Shown: positions 16,764-24,761 of the stretch, piece by piece
How the letters are laid out: every line of letters starts with the position of its first letter
How positions within the stretch are numbered: the first letter of the stretch is position 1
From: Methanomicrobiales archaeon HGW-Methanomicrobiales-1
GTDB lineage: Archaea > Halobacteriota > Methanomicrobia > Methanomicrobiales > Methanospirillaceae
Assembly: GCA_002839675.1 (NCBI GenBank)
Contig: PGYM01000005.1
Span: forward strand, 1-33,204
DNA length: 33,204 nt
Direction: 5' to 3'
Notes under the pieces: generated by a model
The model's database searches: none
The model's input: the letters and a program-made list of their open reading frames with translations, nothing else
Told to the model about the DNA's origin: nothing
Translations under genes and position numbers: made by a program

Positions 16764-17531
16764 ATGTCGGAACACGGTAACAAAAATGGAGTGCAAAAAA
16801 ATGCGGCTGAACCTGATAGTGGCAACAGCCCCCGCGCTGAACCGGCAGAAGCAGAACTGAAACGGGCACTGGAGTTTGCGGAAAAGAAACTCCAGATTGT
16901 CGGGACTGTGACCCGGCATGATGTACTGAACCAGATGACGGCACTGGTCGGGTATAATGAACTGCTGGAGATGATGGTTGAAGATCCGAAACAGCGGTCA
17001 TATCTGGAAAAGGAGAAGCAGGCAATCGATAAGATCCGCCGCCAGTTCCGGTTTGCCAAGGATTACCAGATGATCGGCGTTGAACCCCCCCGGTGGCAGT
17101 TGTTAAAAAACGTGTTCCACCGTGCGGTAGAAGAAGTTGATCTGAAAGGGATCCGGATTGTGGACCAGACCGGAGGTGCATCGGTGCAGGCCGATCCCCT
17201 TTTTGAAAAAGTCTTTACAAACCTGTTCGAAAACGCCCTGCGTCACAGTTCTGCAACTTCTATACAGATTTCCGTGGTCCGAAAGGATGCAGAAATCGTA
17301 CTGGTTGTCGAAGATGACGGGAAGGGTATTGCTCTCGAGGATAAGACGAAAATATTCGAGCGTGGTTATGGAAAGGGAACCGGCTGGGGTCTCTTCCTTG
17401 CCATGGAGATCCTGATGTTCAACCATATGGCGATACAAGAGACCGGGGAACCCGGAAAAGGCACCCGGTTCGAGATCCGTATCCCGCAGGACCATTTCCG
17501 GCTCGAAGGCGGGGAACCGGAGGTACCGTAA
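16764..17531 (+). CDS. Soluble sensor histidine kinase without sensor domain
   Basis: 255 residues. The H-box is TRHDVLNQMTAL with the phospho-acceptor candidate H52, in the RHDxxN form common in methanogen kinases. A HATPase domain follows with N-box LFENALRH, G1 VEDDGKGI, F-box KIFERGYGKG and G2 GTGWGLFLA. There is no membrane helix, PAS, GAF or receiver domain; the first ~30 residues are a polar tail. No response regulator is adjacent. It therefore probably takes its signal from a partner protein, or acts as a phosphate sink; this is inference. Confidence 0.9.
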   Translation: MSEHGNKNGVQKNAAEPDSGNSPRAEPAEAELKRALEFAEKKLQIVGTVTRHDVLNQMTALVGYNELLEMMVEDPKQRSYLEKEKQAIDKIRRQFRFAKDYQMIGVEPPRWQLLKNVFHRAVEEVDLKGIRIVDQTGGASVQADPLFEKVFTNLFENALRHSSATSIQISVVRKDAEIVLVVEDDGKGIALEDKTKIFERGYGKGTGWGLFLAMEILMFNHMAIQETGEPGKGTRFEIRIPQDHFRLEGGEPEVP

Positions 17532-17566
17532 CCCCGGTAAAATTAAAAAAAGAAAAGAAAAGATAA

Positions 17567-18085
17567 CTATTCCTGCATTACATCCGATTCCTGCATTTTT
17601 TCGAGTTCTTCTTCATTTACTGCTATGTAGACATCGATCTCCTTGTTCTCCGGGCGGGTGAACCGGGCATCGAACTGCTCGAAATCGCAGGTATAGGCAC
17701 GGGGAAGTTTAGATCCCCAGACCGACATCCAGACTTCAAGGAGCGCATCCGGCATGGGACCGGCTGCCTTGAAGAGCGCATAGGTCTGGGCAGGAATCCG
17801 GGTAACCGCGAGCCCTTCAGGGATACTGTCGGCCTTTGATACTTCACTTCCTATCAGGTAGGAATATTCCCCGGTCCAGTCACTGTCATATTCAGAATAT
17901 ACGGAAAAAAAAGCCGGCGTCTTGGTGCGGTTGGTGATCTTTGCAGCCATGTTCTGGGTCAGAAATTCCTGCCAGCAGGCAGGAATATCGGCTACACTCC
18001 GGCCGTCTGCATTTGAAGTCCGGCGTTTAATGCCCATAATGATCCGTGCGGGCAGTTTCTTTACCGTAAATCCAGGTACATCCAT
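17567..18085 (-). CDS. GyrI-like / AraC effector-binding domain protein
   Basis: 172 residues consisting of a stand-alone GyrI-like small-molecule-binding fold. The opening VKKLPARIIMGIKRR (the usual strand-turn of this fold), the central SVYSEYDSDWTGEYSYLIG and the later IPAQTYALFKAAGPMPDAL with the terminal DVYIAV are all typical. There is no DNA-binding domain. Such proteins bind hydrophobic or cationic ligands, or (SMU/Cass2 types) sequester drugs; ligand unknown. It converges with the histidine kinase; an A-rich stretch at 17540-17562 gives T runs on its own strand for termination. Confidence 0.85.
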   Translation of the reverse strand: MDVPGFTVKKLPARIIMGIKRRTSNADGRSVADIPACWQEFLTQNMAAKITNRTKTPAFFSVYSEYDSDWTGEYSYLIGSEVSKADSIPEGLAVTRIPAQTYALFKAAGPMPDALLEVWMSVWGSKLPRAYTCDFEQFDARFTRPENKEIDVYIAVNEEELEKMQESDVMQE

Positions 18086-18189
18086 TCCGGAATTATCAGC
18101 AGCCGGGATGTTAAACCTGCGGAATTTTTTCGCTCTGCAAAATCATATCAGCATCTTTTTTTCCCTGCCCCGCGTACATCGGTAAGAAA

Positions 18190-18816
18190 ATGTGCCCGCA
18201 CGCTCTTATCCCGTATAAGCCCGTAAACCCGAAGACCCGCCTGTCCACTATCCTCAATCAGGAAGAACGGGAAGCATTTGCCCGTGCCATGCTGCAGGAT
18301 GTCATCACCAGTATCATTGATGCGAACTGCACTCCTGTCATCGTCAGCACTGAGCTCTATGAAAGCGAGGACGTCCAGATCACGATACCTGATGCCGATC
18401 TGAACAGTTCTCTTAACCAGGTAATTCCGGATTGTGAAGGCCCGATTCTCATCCTCATGGCGGATCTGCCTCTAGCGGATCGTGCCTCCATCCTGCGGGT
18501 CACCGGTACAGCGAGCGATATGGCGATAGTGCCCGGGCGTGGCGGGGGCACGAATGTGATCTATATCAAGGACACCAAGCGCTTCCATGTCGATTACTAT
18601 GGGATGAGTTTCTTAAAACACATGAAGATCGCAGAGGAAGCGGGCCTCTCGGTCGAAGTGATCGACTCGTTCCGGCTTCACACGGACATCGATGAGAAAG
18701 AGGATCTGGCGGAGCTGCTGATCCACGGTACCGGCAAGAGCCGGGCGTACCTTGAAGGGCTGGGTATTACGTTAGTTGTCGAGAAGGGCCGGGTCGGTGT
18801 TGACCGGAAGCGATAG
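18190..18816 (+). CDS. cofC: 2-phospho-L-lactate guanylyltransferase CofC
   Basis: 208 residues. The nucleotidyltransferase start ALIPYKPVNPKTRLS, the central ILILMADLPLAD (the Asp-containing metal site) and VPGRGGGTNVIY are characteristic of CofC. The enzyme activates 2-phospholactate (or phosphoenolpyruvate in some lineages) with GTP, giving the donor for CofD in F420-0 assembly. It sits between cofG and cofE, though not in one operon with either. The next gene, RNase III-like, begins 33 bases after its stop and is probably co-transcribed. Confidence 0.94.
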   Translation: MCPHALIPYKPVNPKTRLSTILNQEEREAFARAMLQDVITSIIDANCTPVIVSTELYESEDVQITIPDADLNSSLNQVIPDCEGPILILMADLPLADRASILRVTGTASDMAIVPGRGGGTNVIYIKDTKRFHVDYYGMSFLKHMKIAEEAGLSVEVIDSFRLHTDIDEKEDLAELLIHGTGKSRAYLEGLGITLVVEKGRVGVDRKR

Positions 18817-18849
18817 TCTTATCCAGCCTCCCGGCAAAAATTTCCTGCA

Positions 18850-19569
18850 ATGAACGGGCAGTCCGGACTATCGTTAATCGAACTCCTTCATGGTCCGGAA
18901 CCGGATGTCAACCGGATTATCAATACTTTTGTCACCCGGTTCAATGCTGCGTATGGCATCACGGGTGCTGACCGGTGGGATATCACCAAAGAAGACTGGC
19001 AGCGGTACGAGTTCCTTGGGGACCGGGTCCTTAACCTTATTGTCGCGCAGTCGCTGTTTACCCAGCGGGATGCGATGCTGAACGAAGGAGAGATGACCAA
19101 GATCTTAAGCAGCATCGTCTCCAACCGGGCCCTGGATGCCCTGACCCGCCGGCATGAGGAACAGGCCTTTTCCCGGCTGATCCCAAAATCCATCGGCGAA
19201 CAAGGCACCTATGGGGAAAAGATCACCGGTGGTGCATTCGAGGCATTCATCGGTGCCCTGTACTGCGAAGTCGGGCTGGATGATGTGGCCTTTTTTGTCA
19301 ACGCGATCATGGAAGATGCGGTTAACAGTTACAACCCGGGCCAGAATGCAAAAGGCATCCTGCAGGAATATTTCCAGAAAACAGACAAATCCGAAGTCCC
19401 GGAATACCGGGAGACGATGCGGATGGGCCCTGCGCATAAACCCGTCTTTACCTGCCAGGTTTTTTACCGGAATGATCTCCTGGGTGAGGGAACCGGGACA
19501 AGTAAACCGCTGGCAGAACAAGAAGCTGCCCGGCGGGCACTGGAAATGCTTGGGCTGATTCACCGGTGA
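18850..19569 (+). CDS. Ribonuclease III-like protein with dsRNA-binding domain
   Basis: 239 residues in the classic bacterial order: endonuclease domain (about 15-160) and C-terminal dsRBD (about 168-236, with EQEAARRALEML). The signature region reads QRYEFLGDR (51-59), with E54 and D58 conserved. The second active-site patch is GGAFEAFIGALY, with E131 conserved. The position three residues before it, normally the metal ligand Asp (D114 in E. coli numbering), is G128, and the E38 equivalent is Q51. Catalysis may therefore be weakened or changed. RNase III is uncommon in archaea. It lies directly behind cofC. Confidence 0.88.
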   Translation: MNGQSGLSLIELLHGPEPDVNRIINTFVTRFNAAYGITGADRWDITKEDWQRYEFLGDRVLNLIVAQSLFTQRDAMLNEGEMTKILSSIVSNRALDALTRRHEEQAFSRLIPKSIGEQGTYGEKITGGAFEAFIGALYCEVGLDDVAFFVNAIMEDAVNSYNPGQNAKGILQEYFQKTDKSEVPEYRETMRMGPAHKPVFTCQVFYRNDLLGEGTGTSKPLAEQEAARRALEMLGLIHR

Positions 19570-19701
19570 AAACTACTCCTGATTGTGCATAAACCGTACC
19601 AGTGTCCGGTTTTTATTTTGCATGACTTCGTCCAGACAGGATCACTTCTGCGTTAATGGCAGAGACGATACAATACTCCCTGTCGTTTGCGCGGGGGGCC
19701 G

Positions 19702-20136
19702 TTACTTTACAACGAGGACCTTGCAGGTTGCTAATCGTACTACCTGTTCTGCAACACTGCCGAGCAGCAATCGTTCAAAACCGCGTTTTCCCTGGGTCCC
19801 GATCACGATAAGATCGATCTGTTTTTCTGTTGCAAACCTCACGATCTCGGCGGCCGGCTTCCCCTCAAGAGTCACGGTTTGCAGGTCTACACCCTCTGCC
19901 TTGGTACGGATCCGGTCGAGTGCGGCCTCAGCCTCACGCTGGATCACCGTCCAGGTATCGCGGACAACCCCGACGTCTGCTGATGAGGATTCAAGCACAC
20001 TGACATCCATCACATATGCTGCAATTACTGTTGAACCGCAGACGCGGCCGATCTGCAGGGCTTCTTCAACAGCCGTCATGTTCTTTTCCGATCCGTCTGT
20101 TGCGATCAGGATTTTTTCAAATAATCTGGTTGCCAT
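19702..20136 (-). CDS. Universal stress protein (UspA family)
   Basis: 144 residues from the ATG at 20136. The start KILIATDGSEKN and the ATP-binding signature GTQG-x9-GS followed by VAEQVVRLA and terminal KVLVVK mark an ATP-binding UspA domain. An upstream in-frame start (20235) would add 33 residues running into cofE and lacks family similarity, so it is rejected. It lies 53 bases after cofE on the same strand and may be the last gene of the glyA-folD-folP-cofE unit. Function in that context is unknown. Confidence 0.9.
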   Translation of the reverse strand: MATRLFEKILIATDGSEKNMTAVEEALQIGRVCGSTVIAAYVMDVSVLESSSADVGVVRDTWTVIQREAEAALDRIRTKAEGVDLQTVTLEGKPAAEIVRFATEKQIDLIVIGTQGKRGFERLLLGSVAEQVVRLATCKVLVVK

Positions 20137-20189
20137 GTCTGTTTCCCCGTGTATGTCCGTTCTGCATTTATTTTGCCTTTTCTCCGGAC

Positions 20190-20966
20190 CTATTCCTGCG
20201 TCTGTGACTTTGCAAACACACCCATGAACAGGCACTCGTCCGCCGCAATCGTATCAATGCCAACCTGATTGCCGATGGGAAGCCCGATGCCCCGGACAAT
20301 CGCTGCCGGTGTGCATTCGTCTGCTTCGCCCATCACCAGTTCGGCGGCGGACACGATGTTGTCCCCCACCGCCCGTTTCGTTACCTCGAGTTTGCGACCA
20401 AAGAGATCGTTCCTGCCCCGGTCGTCGATGACCGCGGTAATCCCGGCACAGCCGATGGCAACCCCGCTGCACCCGAGGCGCATCGCATGTGTCCGGCTGT
20501 CTGCGATGATGACACCTACCTTCACGCCATACCTGCCCTCGATCGCAGTTTTGATAGCAAGGGCACTCAGGTCAGGATTTTTGGGAAGGGGCGTTACGCA
20601 TCCTAAGGGTGCGTTGGAAGCATCGACACCGGCATTGGGTAACAGGGTGCCGGCTTTCATACACAACAAGAAACCGGGAATCCCCCCAACAACCGAATCG
20701 CTTTCCCGTAATACAACTTCAGCGGTGCGGGGATCCATCTGGTATTTTTTGCCCAGCTCCACTGCCTTGGGAGAAGGGGTGATGGTGGAGAGATCGATGA
20801 TGTTTCCCTCAGCGGTTGCAACCGCCGTCTCGGCAAGCACAAGGATATCCCCGTTCCGGATACCCCCGCATTGCCGGTCCGCTGCATCCGCAGCCCGTGC
20901 CGCAACTGAGTCCCCGCTGCAGATGATCCCGGTAGAAAGCCCGAACACCTCAAAAGAGGTGTTCAC
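20190..20966 (-). CDS. cofE: Coenzyme F420:L-glutamate ligase CofE
   Basis: 258 residues, typical for archaeal CofE. Recognisable parts are GDILVLAETAVATAEG, VGVIIADSRTHAMRLGCSG (the central conserved block) and DDRGRNDLFGRKLEVT. It adds gamma-linked glutamates to F420-0 using GTP. The GTG start at 20966 overlaps the folP stop by four bases (GTGA), so translation is coupled to a pterin gene. Immediately after the start codon the DNA is a perfect 8-bp hairpin (20944-20963) that could affect initiation. Confidence 0.94.
   Translation of the reverse strand: MNTSFEVFGLSTGIICSGDSVAARAADAADRQCGGIRNGDILVLAETAVATAEGNIIDLSTITPSPKAVELGKKYQMDPRTAEVVLRESDSVVGGIPGFLLCMKAGTLLPNAGVDASNAPLGCVTPLPKNPDLSALAIKTAIEGRYGVKVGVIIADSRTHAMRLGCSGVAIGCAGITAVIDDRGRNDLFGRKLEVTKRAVGDNIVSAAELVMGEADECTPAAIVRGIGLPIGNQVGIDTIAADECLFMGVFAKSQTQE
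20944..20963 (-). promoter_or_regulatory. Perfect hairpin at the cofE start codon
   Basis: Arms AACACCTC and GAGGTGTT around a four-base loop, directly following the cofE GTG in the folP-cofE mRNA. It encodes CofE residues 2 to about 8, so it is both coding and potentially structural. It could lower or gate cofE translation unless ribosomes arrive from folP; this is inference. Confidence 0.45.
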
Positions 20967-21775
20967 GGCCGCTTCACCATCCGCTCAAAAACTGAGATAA
21001 GGTCCCGGGTCTGCGGCACATCGTGCGTCCGGACCAGGGATGCCCCTTTCTGGAGCAGCACCATCGTTACGGCAAGGCTGCCGGCAAGCCGGTCTTCCGG
21101 CTCCTTTTTCAGCAGGTTGCCGAGGAAGCTCTTGCGCGAGATTGCGGCAAGGACCGGGTGTCCAAATTCAGAAAAACGCTCATAATTCTGGCAGAGTTCC
21201 CAGTCATTGTCGAAGGTACGCAGGGGGTTCCAGTTCCCGACACCCGGGTCGAGTACATAGTTGTCAATCCCCGCAGACTCGCACCGACCGACAACGGTCT
21301 GGAGCGTTTTCATGGTTGCATCCATTCCGACCGCATCTCCCGGGTTGTAATTGGCGGCCATCAGGATAGCCGGCAGTCCTGCATCGGCAACCCGTTTGGC
21401 ATAAGCAGGAGAGGACAGTCCGGAGATATCGTTTGCCGCGTGGATGCCATGCTTGAGACAGACGTCGAGCACCCAAGGGTTCATCGTGTCTACCGAGATG
21501 GTGAACCCGGTCCCGTCAAGTTCCTTGAGGGCTGCATCGATGCGGGATGCCTCTTCGGCCCCACTGATCGCCTGTGCATTGGGGGCCGTGCTACGGGCAC
21601 CGAGATCGATAAGATCGGCGCCCTGCTCGATCATCTCCACGGCTTTTTTGTGGACCTCGTTGGTGGGGATGTAGGAATCGTGATAAAAGGATTCATAACT
21701 GCAGTTGATGACTCCCATCAGCCTGACGGGAGCATCGCCGCCAATAGCGAGCTTGTTTATCACACATTGTTGCAT
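20963..21775 (-). CDS. folP: Dihydropteroate synthase family protein
   Basis: 270 residues, a TIM-barrel DHPS. Landmarks are [15 protein letters not shown] (counterpart of the bacterial GxxNxTPDSF block), [41 protein letters not shown] and the final VRTHDV. Bacterial DHPS joins pterin pyrophosphate to p-aminobenzoate. Because methanogens usually build methanopterin by a different aminobenzene route, the natural acceptor here is uncertain. The gene overlaps folD by 16 bases and cofE by four, so all three are translationally linked. Confidence 0.88.
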   Translation of the reverse strand: MQQCVINKLAIGGDAPVRLMGVINCSYESFYHDSYIPTNEVHKKAVEMIEQGADLIDLGARSTAPNAQAISGAEEASRIDAALKELDGTGFTISVDTMNPWVLDVCLKHGIHAANDISGLSSPAYAKRVADAGLPAILMAANYNPGDAVGMDATMKTLQTVVGRCESAGIDNYVLDPGVGNWNPLRTFDNDWELCQNYERFSEFGHPVLAAISRKSFLGNLLKKEPEDRLAGSLAVTMVLLQKGASLVRTHDVPQTRDLISVFERMVKRP

Positions 21776-22605
21776 GACTTCACCTTTGCCGCCCGGTACG
21801 TATTTTCCATCAGGGTGGCGATCGTCATCGGGCCAACACCCCCGGGAACCGGGGTGATGGCGGATGCAATTTCACTCACCTTTGCATAATCCACGTCGCC
21901 GACCAGTTTGCCGTCCAGCTGGTTGATCCCTACATCGATGACAACGGCACCCGGCTTTACCATTTCCGGCTGGATGAAGTGGGCTTTGCCAATCGCAGAA
22001 ACAAGAATATCGGCCCTTTTGAGTTCTTCAGCCAGATCCTTTGTCTTACTGTGGCAGATCGTTACCGTTGCATCGGCATTGAGCAGTAAGGCCGCCATGG
22101 GGCGTCCCACATCGATGCTGCGCCCGACAACGACCGCACGTGATCCTGCGATTGGAATCTTGTATTCTTTCAGCAGGGTCATAATCCCGGTGGGGGTGCA
22201 CGAGGTGAACCGGGGCTTTCCCGAGAAGAGGAGCCCCATGTTCTCCGGGTGGTACCCGTCCACATCTTTCTGCGGGCTTATCGCATCGATCACGCGTTCT
22301 GCATCCACCTGTTTCGGGAGGGGGAGCTGAACGAGGATCCCGTCAATATCGGGGTCTTTGTTCAGCCGCTGGACCGATTCCAGTACTTTTTCCGTAGTTG
22401 CATCGGCAGGGAGTTCAATGCCCACCGATCCGATGCCCACCTGCTCGCAGGCACGGTGCTTCATCCGCACATACATCTGCGATGCGGGGTCGCTGCCGAC
22501 AATCACCGTGGCAAGGCGGGGATAGAGCCCGGAATCCTCGATCTCCTCTTTGAGGAGTTCAAGTCGCATCGCCGAGCACTTCTTTCCATCAAGGATTATG
22601 ACCAT
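21760..22605 (-). CDS. folD: Bifunctional methylene-THF dehydrogenase / methenyl-THF cyclohydrolase
   Basis: 281 residues. The FolD features are the catalytic [14 protein letters not shown] (Y-x3-K), [21 protein letters not shown], the Rossmann segment [13 protein letters not shown] and the C-terminal [15 protein letters not shown]. It interconverts methylene-, methenyl- and formyl-tetrahydrofolate with NAD(P). Most H4MPT-using methanogens do this step with Mtd/Mch instead, so the gene suggests a separate folate-linked C1 pool. It lies 26 bases after glyA and overlaps folP. Confidence 0.95.
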   Translation of the reverse strand: MVIILDGKKCSAMRLELLKEEIEDSGLYPRLATVIVGSDPASQMYVRMKHRACEQVGIGSVGIELPADATTEKVLESVQRLNKDPDIDGILVQLPLPKQVDAERVIDAISPQKDVDGYHPENMGLLFSGKPRFTSCTPTGIMTLLKEYKIPIAGSRAVVVGRSIDVGRPMAALLLNADATVTICHSKTKDLAEELKRADILVSAIGKAHFIQPEMVKPGAVVIDVGINQLDGKLVGDVDYAKVSEIASAITPVPGGVGPMTIATLMENTYRAAKVKSCNNV

Positions 22606-22631
22606 AATGATTCCTGAAAAATATGGGTGAA

Positions 22632-23870
22632 TTATTCCGGATAAATGGGGAATTGTTTGGACATGGTTTCGACTTTTGCATGCACATCCTTGATCGCGGC
22701 TTCATTCTGGACATCCTTGACAATGATGGCGATCCAGTTGCCGATGTTGCGCATCTCTGCCTCTTTCATGCCGCGTGAAGTGACGGCGGGGGTGCCGACA
22801 CGAAGACCGCTGGTGACAAACGGGCTCTTGGTCTCGTTCGGGATCGTGTTCTTGTTCACCGTTATGCCGGCTTTTCCGAGTGCGACTTCTGCTTCAAGAC
22901 CGGTGATACCCTGTGCGGTCAGGTCAAGGAGCATCAGGTGGTTGTCGGTACCACCGGAGACGAGCCGGAGGCCGTTGTTCATCAAGGTCTCTGCAAGCAC
23001 CTTTGCGTTCTTAACTACCTGCTGGCTGTAGACTTTGAACGATGGCTTGAGGGCTTCTTCGAAACAGACTGCCTTTGCCGTAATCGTGTGCATAAGGGGG
23101 CCGCCCTGCATGCCGGGGAAGATTGCCTTGTCGATGGCCGGGCCGTATTCACTGTTGCACATGATCGCGCCGCCACGGGGTCCTCTGAGGGTCTTGTGGG
23201 TGGTGGTGGTCGTGAAGTTTACGACGCCGACTGAGTTCGGGTGGACACCCGTTGCGCACAGCCCGGCGATATGGGCAATATCGGCCATACAGTACGCGCC
23301 TACGTCGTCTGCAATCGACTGGAATGCCTTGAAGTCGATGGTACGGGGGTACGCGGATGCACCGCAGACCAGCATCTTGGGCTTCTCCTTCTTGGCCAGT
23401 TCCTCGACTGCGCCGTAATCGATCATCTCGGTCTTCGGGTCAACGCCGTACTGGGCAACCTTGTAAAACTTGCCCGTGAAACTGACCGGTGAGCCATGGG
23501 ACAGGTGACCGCCCTGCTGGAGCTTCATGCTCATCAGGGTATCTCCCAGGTTCATGAACGCAAAATAAACCGCCATGTTTGCCTGGGTGCCGGAGTGGGG
23601 CTGTACATTGGCATGCTCTGCCCCGAACAGTTTCTTCAACCGGTCACGGGCGAGGTTCTCTGCCATATCGTGGAACTCACAACCGCCGTAATACCGTTTC
23701 CCGGGGTAACCTTCGGCATACTTGTTGGTCATGATCGACCCCATAGCTTCAAGTACCGCGTGGGAGACGAGATTTTCAGACGCAATGAGCTCAAGGCCAT
23801 TGGTCTGGCGCAGTCGTTCTTTCTCGATAATATCTGCTATTTCTGGATCAGTTTTAGACAGATAAGACAT
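22632..23870 (-). CDS. glyA: Serine hydroxymethyltransferase
   Basis: 412 residues from the ATG at 23870 (an in-frame GTG two codons upstream is also possible). The start [10 protein letters not shown], the PLP site [14 protein letters not shown] with the Schiff-base lysine, and GKRYYGGCE are all intact. It transfers the serine C3 to a pterin (tetrahydrofolate, or tetrahydromethanopterin in some methanogens), giving glycine. It is first of the glyA-folD-folP-cofE series, which fits use of tetrahydrofolate here. On its strand the upstream gap has an AT-rich 'acttaagaaaa' about 40 bases before the start that may be its TATA region. Confidence 0.95.
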   Translation of the reverse strand: MSYLSKTDPEIADIIEKERLRQTNGLELIASENLVSHAVLEAMGSIMTNKYAEGYPGKRYYGGCEFHDMAENLARDRLKKLFGAEHANVQPHSGTQANMAVYFAFMNLGDTLMSMKLQQGGHLSHGSPVSFTGKFYKVAQYGVDPKTEMIDYGAVEELAKKEKPKMLVCGASAYPRTIDFKAFQSIADDVGAYCMADIAHIAGLCATGVHPNSVGVVNFTTTTTHKTLRGPRGGAIMCNSEYGPAIDKAIFPGMQGGPLMHTITAKAVCFEEALKPSFKVYSQQVVKNAKVLAETLMNNGLRLVSGGTDNHLMLLDLTAQGITGLEAEVALGKAGITVNKNTIPNETKSPFVTSGLRVGTPAVTSRGMKEAEMRNIGNWIAIIVKDVQNEAAIKDVHAKVETMSKQFPIYPE

Positions 23871-23876
23871 ATGCAC

Positions 23877-24260
23877 TAAGGTTCGTCTGGATCAGGTAAT
23901 ACCTTTTCTTAAGTATCCAGTACCGGAATAATGCGGCCCCGGTCCTGAAACGATACCCACACAATGCCCGCAAACGGTTACCTGTCGTTGTTTTGTAAAA
24001 AACAAAGGAAATCACACCCGGTTTTGTTAACTGTCCGTACAGGGTGTAATACCGGAAAATGGGGTGCAGGCAGAACGATACGCAAAATTCCCGACATTTT
24101 AGCCATAATAGAGCGCAAACCTTTTTTCCTAAACAGGCGATCATTAGTATTATTATTAAGGTATGCGCCGCACCTGTACAGTAAGAACCTCTGCTGGTGC
24201 TGATGTATGCAGAGATCTAGCATCCTAAAGCATGGACAAGAACAGGAGTGACTGAAAACA
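23877..24260. promoter_or_regulatory. Divergent intergenic region, glyA / smc operon
   Basis: 384 bases without a supported gene. It must hold promoters for both directions: an AT-rich box near 23905-23915 for glyA (-) and 'attattattaag' near 24148-24161 for the smc unit (+). A seven-codon open frame (ATG 24232 to TGA 24255) precedes the 162-residue gene. Its codons overlap the likely ribosome-binding site (aggagtga) of that gene. No repeats or RNA gene were recognised. Confidence 0.4.
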
Positions 24261-24749
24261 ATGTTGGAAAATTCAGGAATCGGGGCTGCGACTGAGGACC
24301 GGATTGCGGCACTGGAAAAGAAGATGAGAGAGATGGAAGCACTGGTTAAGGGCCTTACCCAGGAGCTGCTGGACCTCAAGTCGATCGCTATGAAGATGTC
24401 CAAGCAGACCGACGAACGCAGGTTGCAGGAACTCAAGCGTGGCCCGACTGTTGTCCAGAATCAGTCTTCACCATCAGCAGAGGCCGGAAGTGTATCTTCC
24501 AGCGGCAGTACCGTCGTCATGCGGAAAGGCGCACGCCAGCCCGATGTGCCAGAAGCACCTCCGGAGCCGATCATGGACCTGATCATGCAGCAGGACGGGA
24601 CCATGAAACTCGAACCCCGCCGTGGCGATAAGGATTACATTGTTGCCCGTGCCGGCTATGGCCAGAAGAAAGGCGCAGCAGGCAAGCCCAAACAGGCTGA
24701 CCTGATCTATGCTGCCGAAGATGAAAAGAAGGATCCTGCAAAGAAGTAA
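24261..24749 (+). CDS. Unknown coiled-coil protein encoded directly before smc
   Basis: 162 residues, no family recognised. Residues about 10-50 form a coiled coil (EDRIAALEKKMREMEALVKG and onward). A Ser/Gln-rich linker (about 65-90) and a Pro-rich bend (about 98-107) follow. The C-terminal part has a conserved-looking PIMDLIMQQDGTMKLEPR and ends in a lysine-rich tail. It stops 12 bases before the smc start, whose ribosome-binding site (aaggag) lies across its stop codon, so the two are one operon. It may be an SMC-associated factor; this is inferred from position alone. Confidence 0.85.
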   Translation: MLENSGIGAATEDRIAALEKKMREMEALVKGLTQELLDLKSIAMKMSKQTDERRLQELKRGPTVVQNQSSPSAEAGSVSSSGSTVVMRKGARQPDVPEAPPEPIMDLIMQQDGTMKLEPRRGDKDYIVARAGYGQKKGAAGKPKQADLIYAAEDEKKDPAKK

Positions 24750-24761
24750 GGAGCCGGATCT

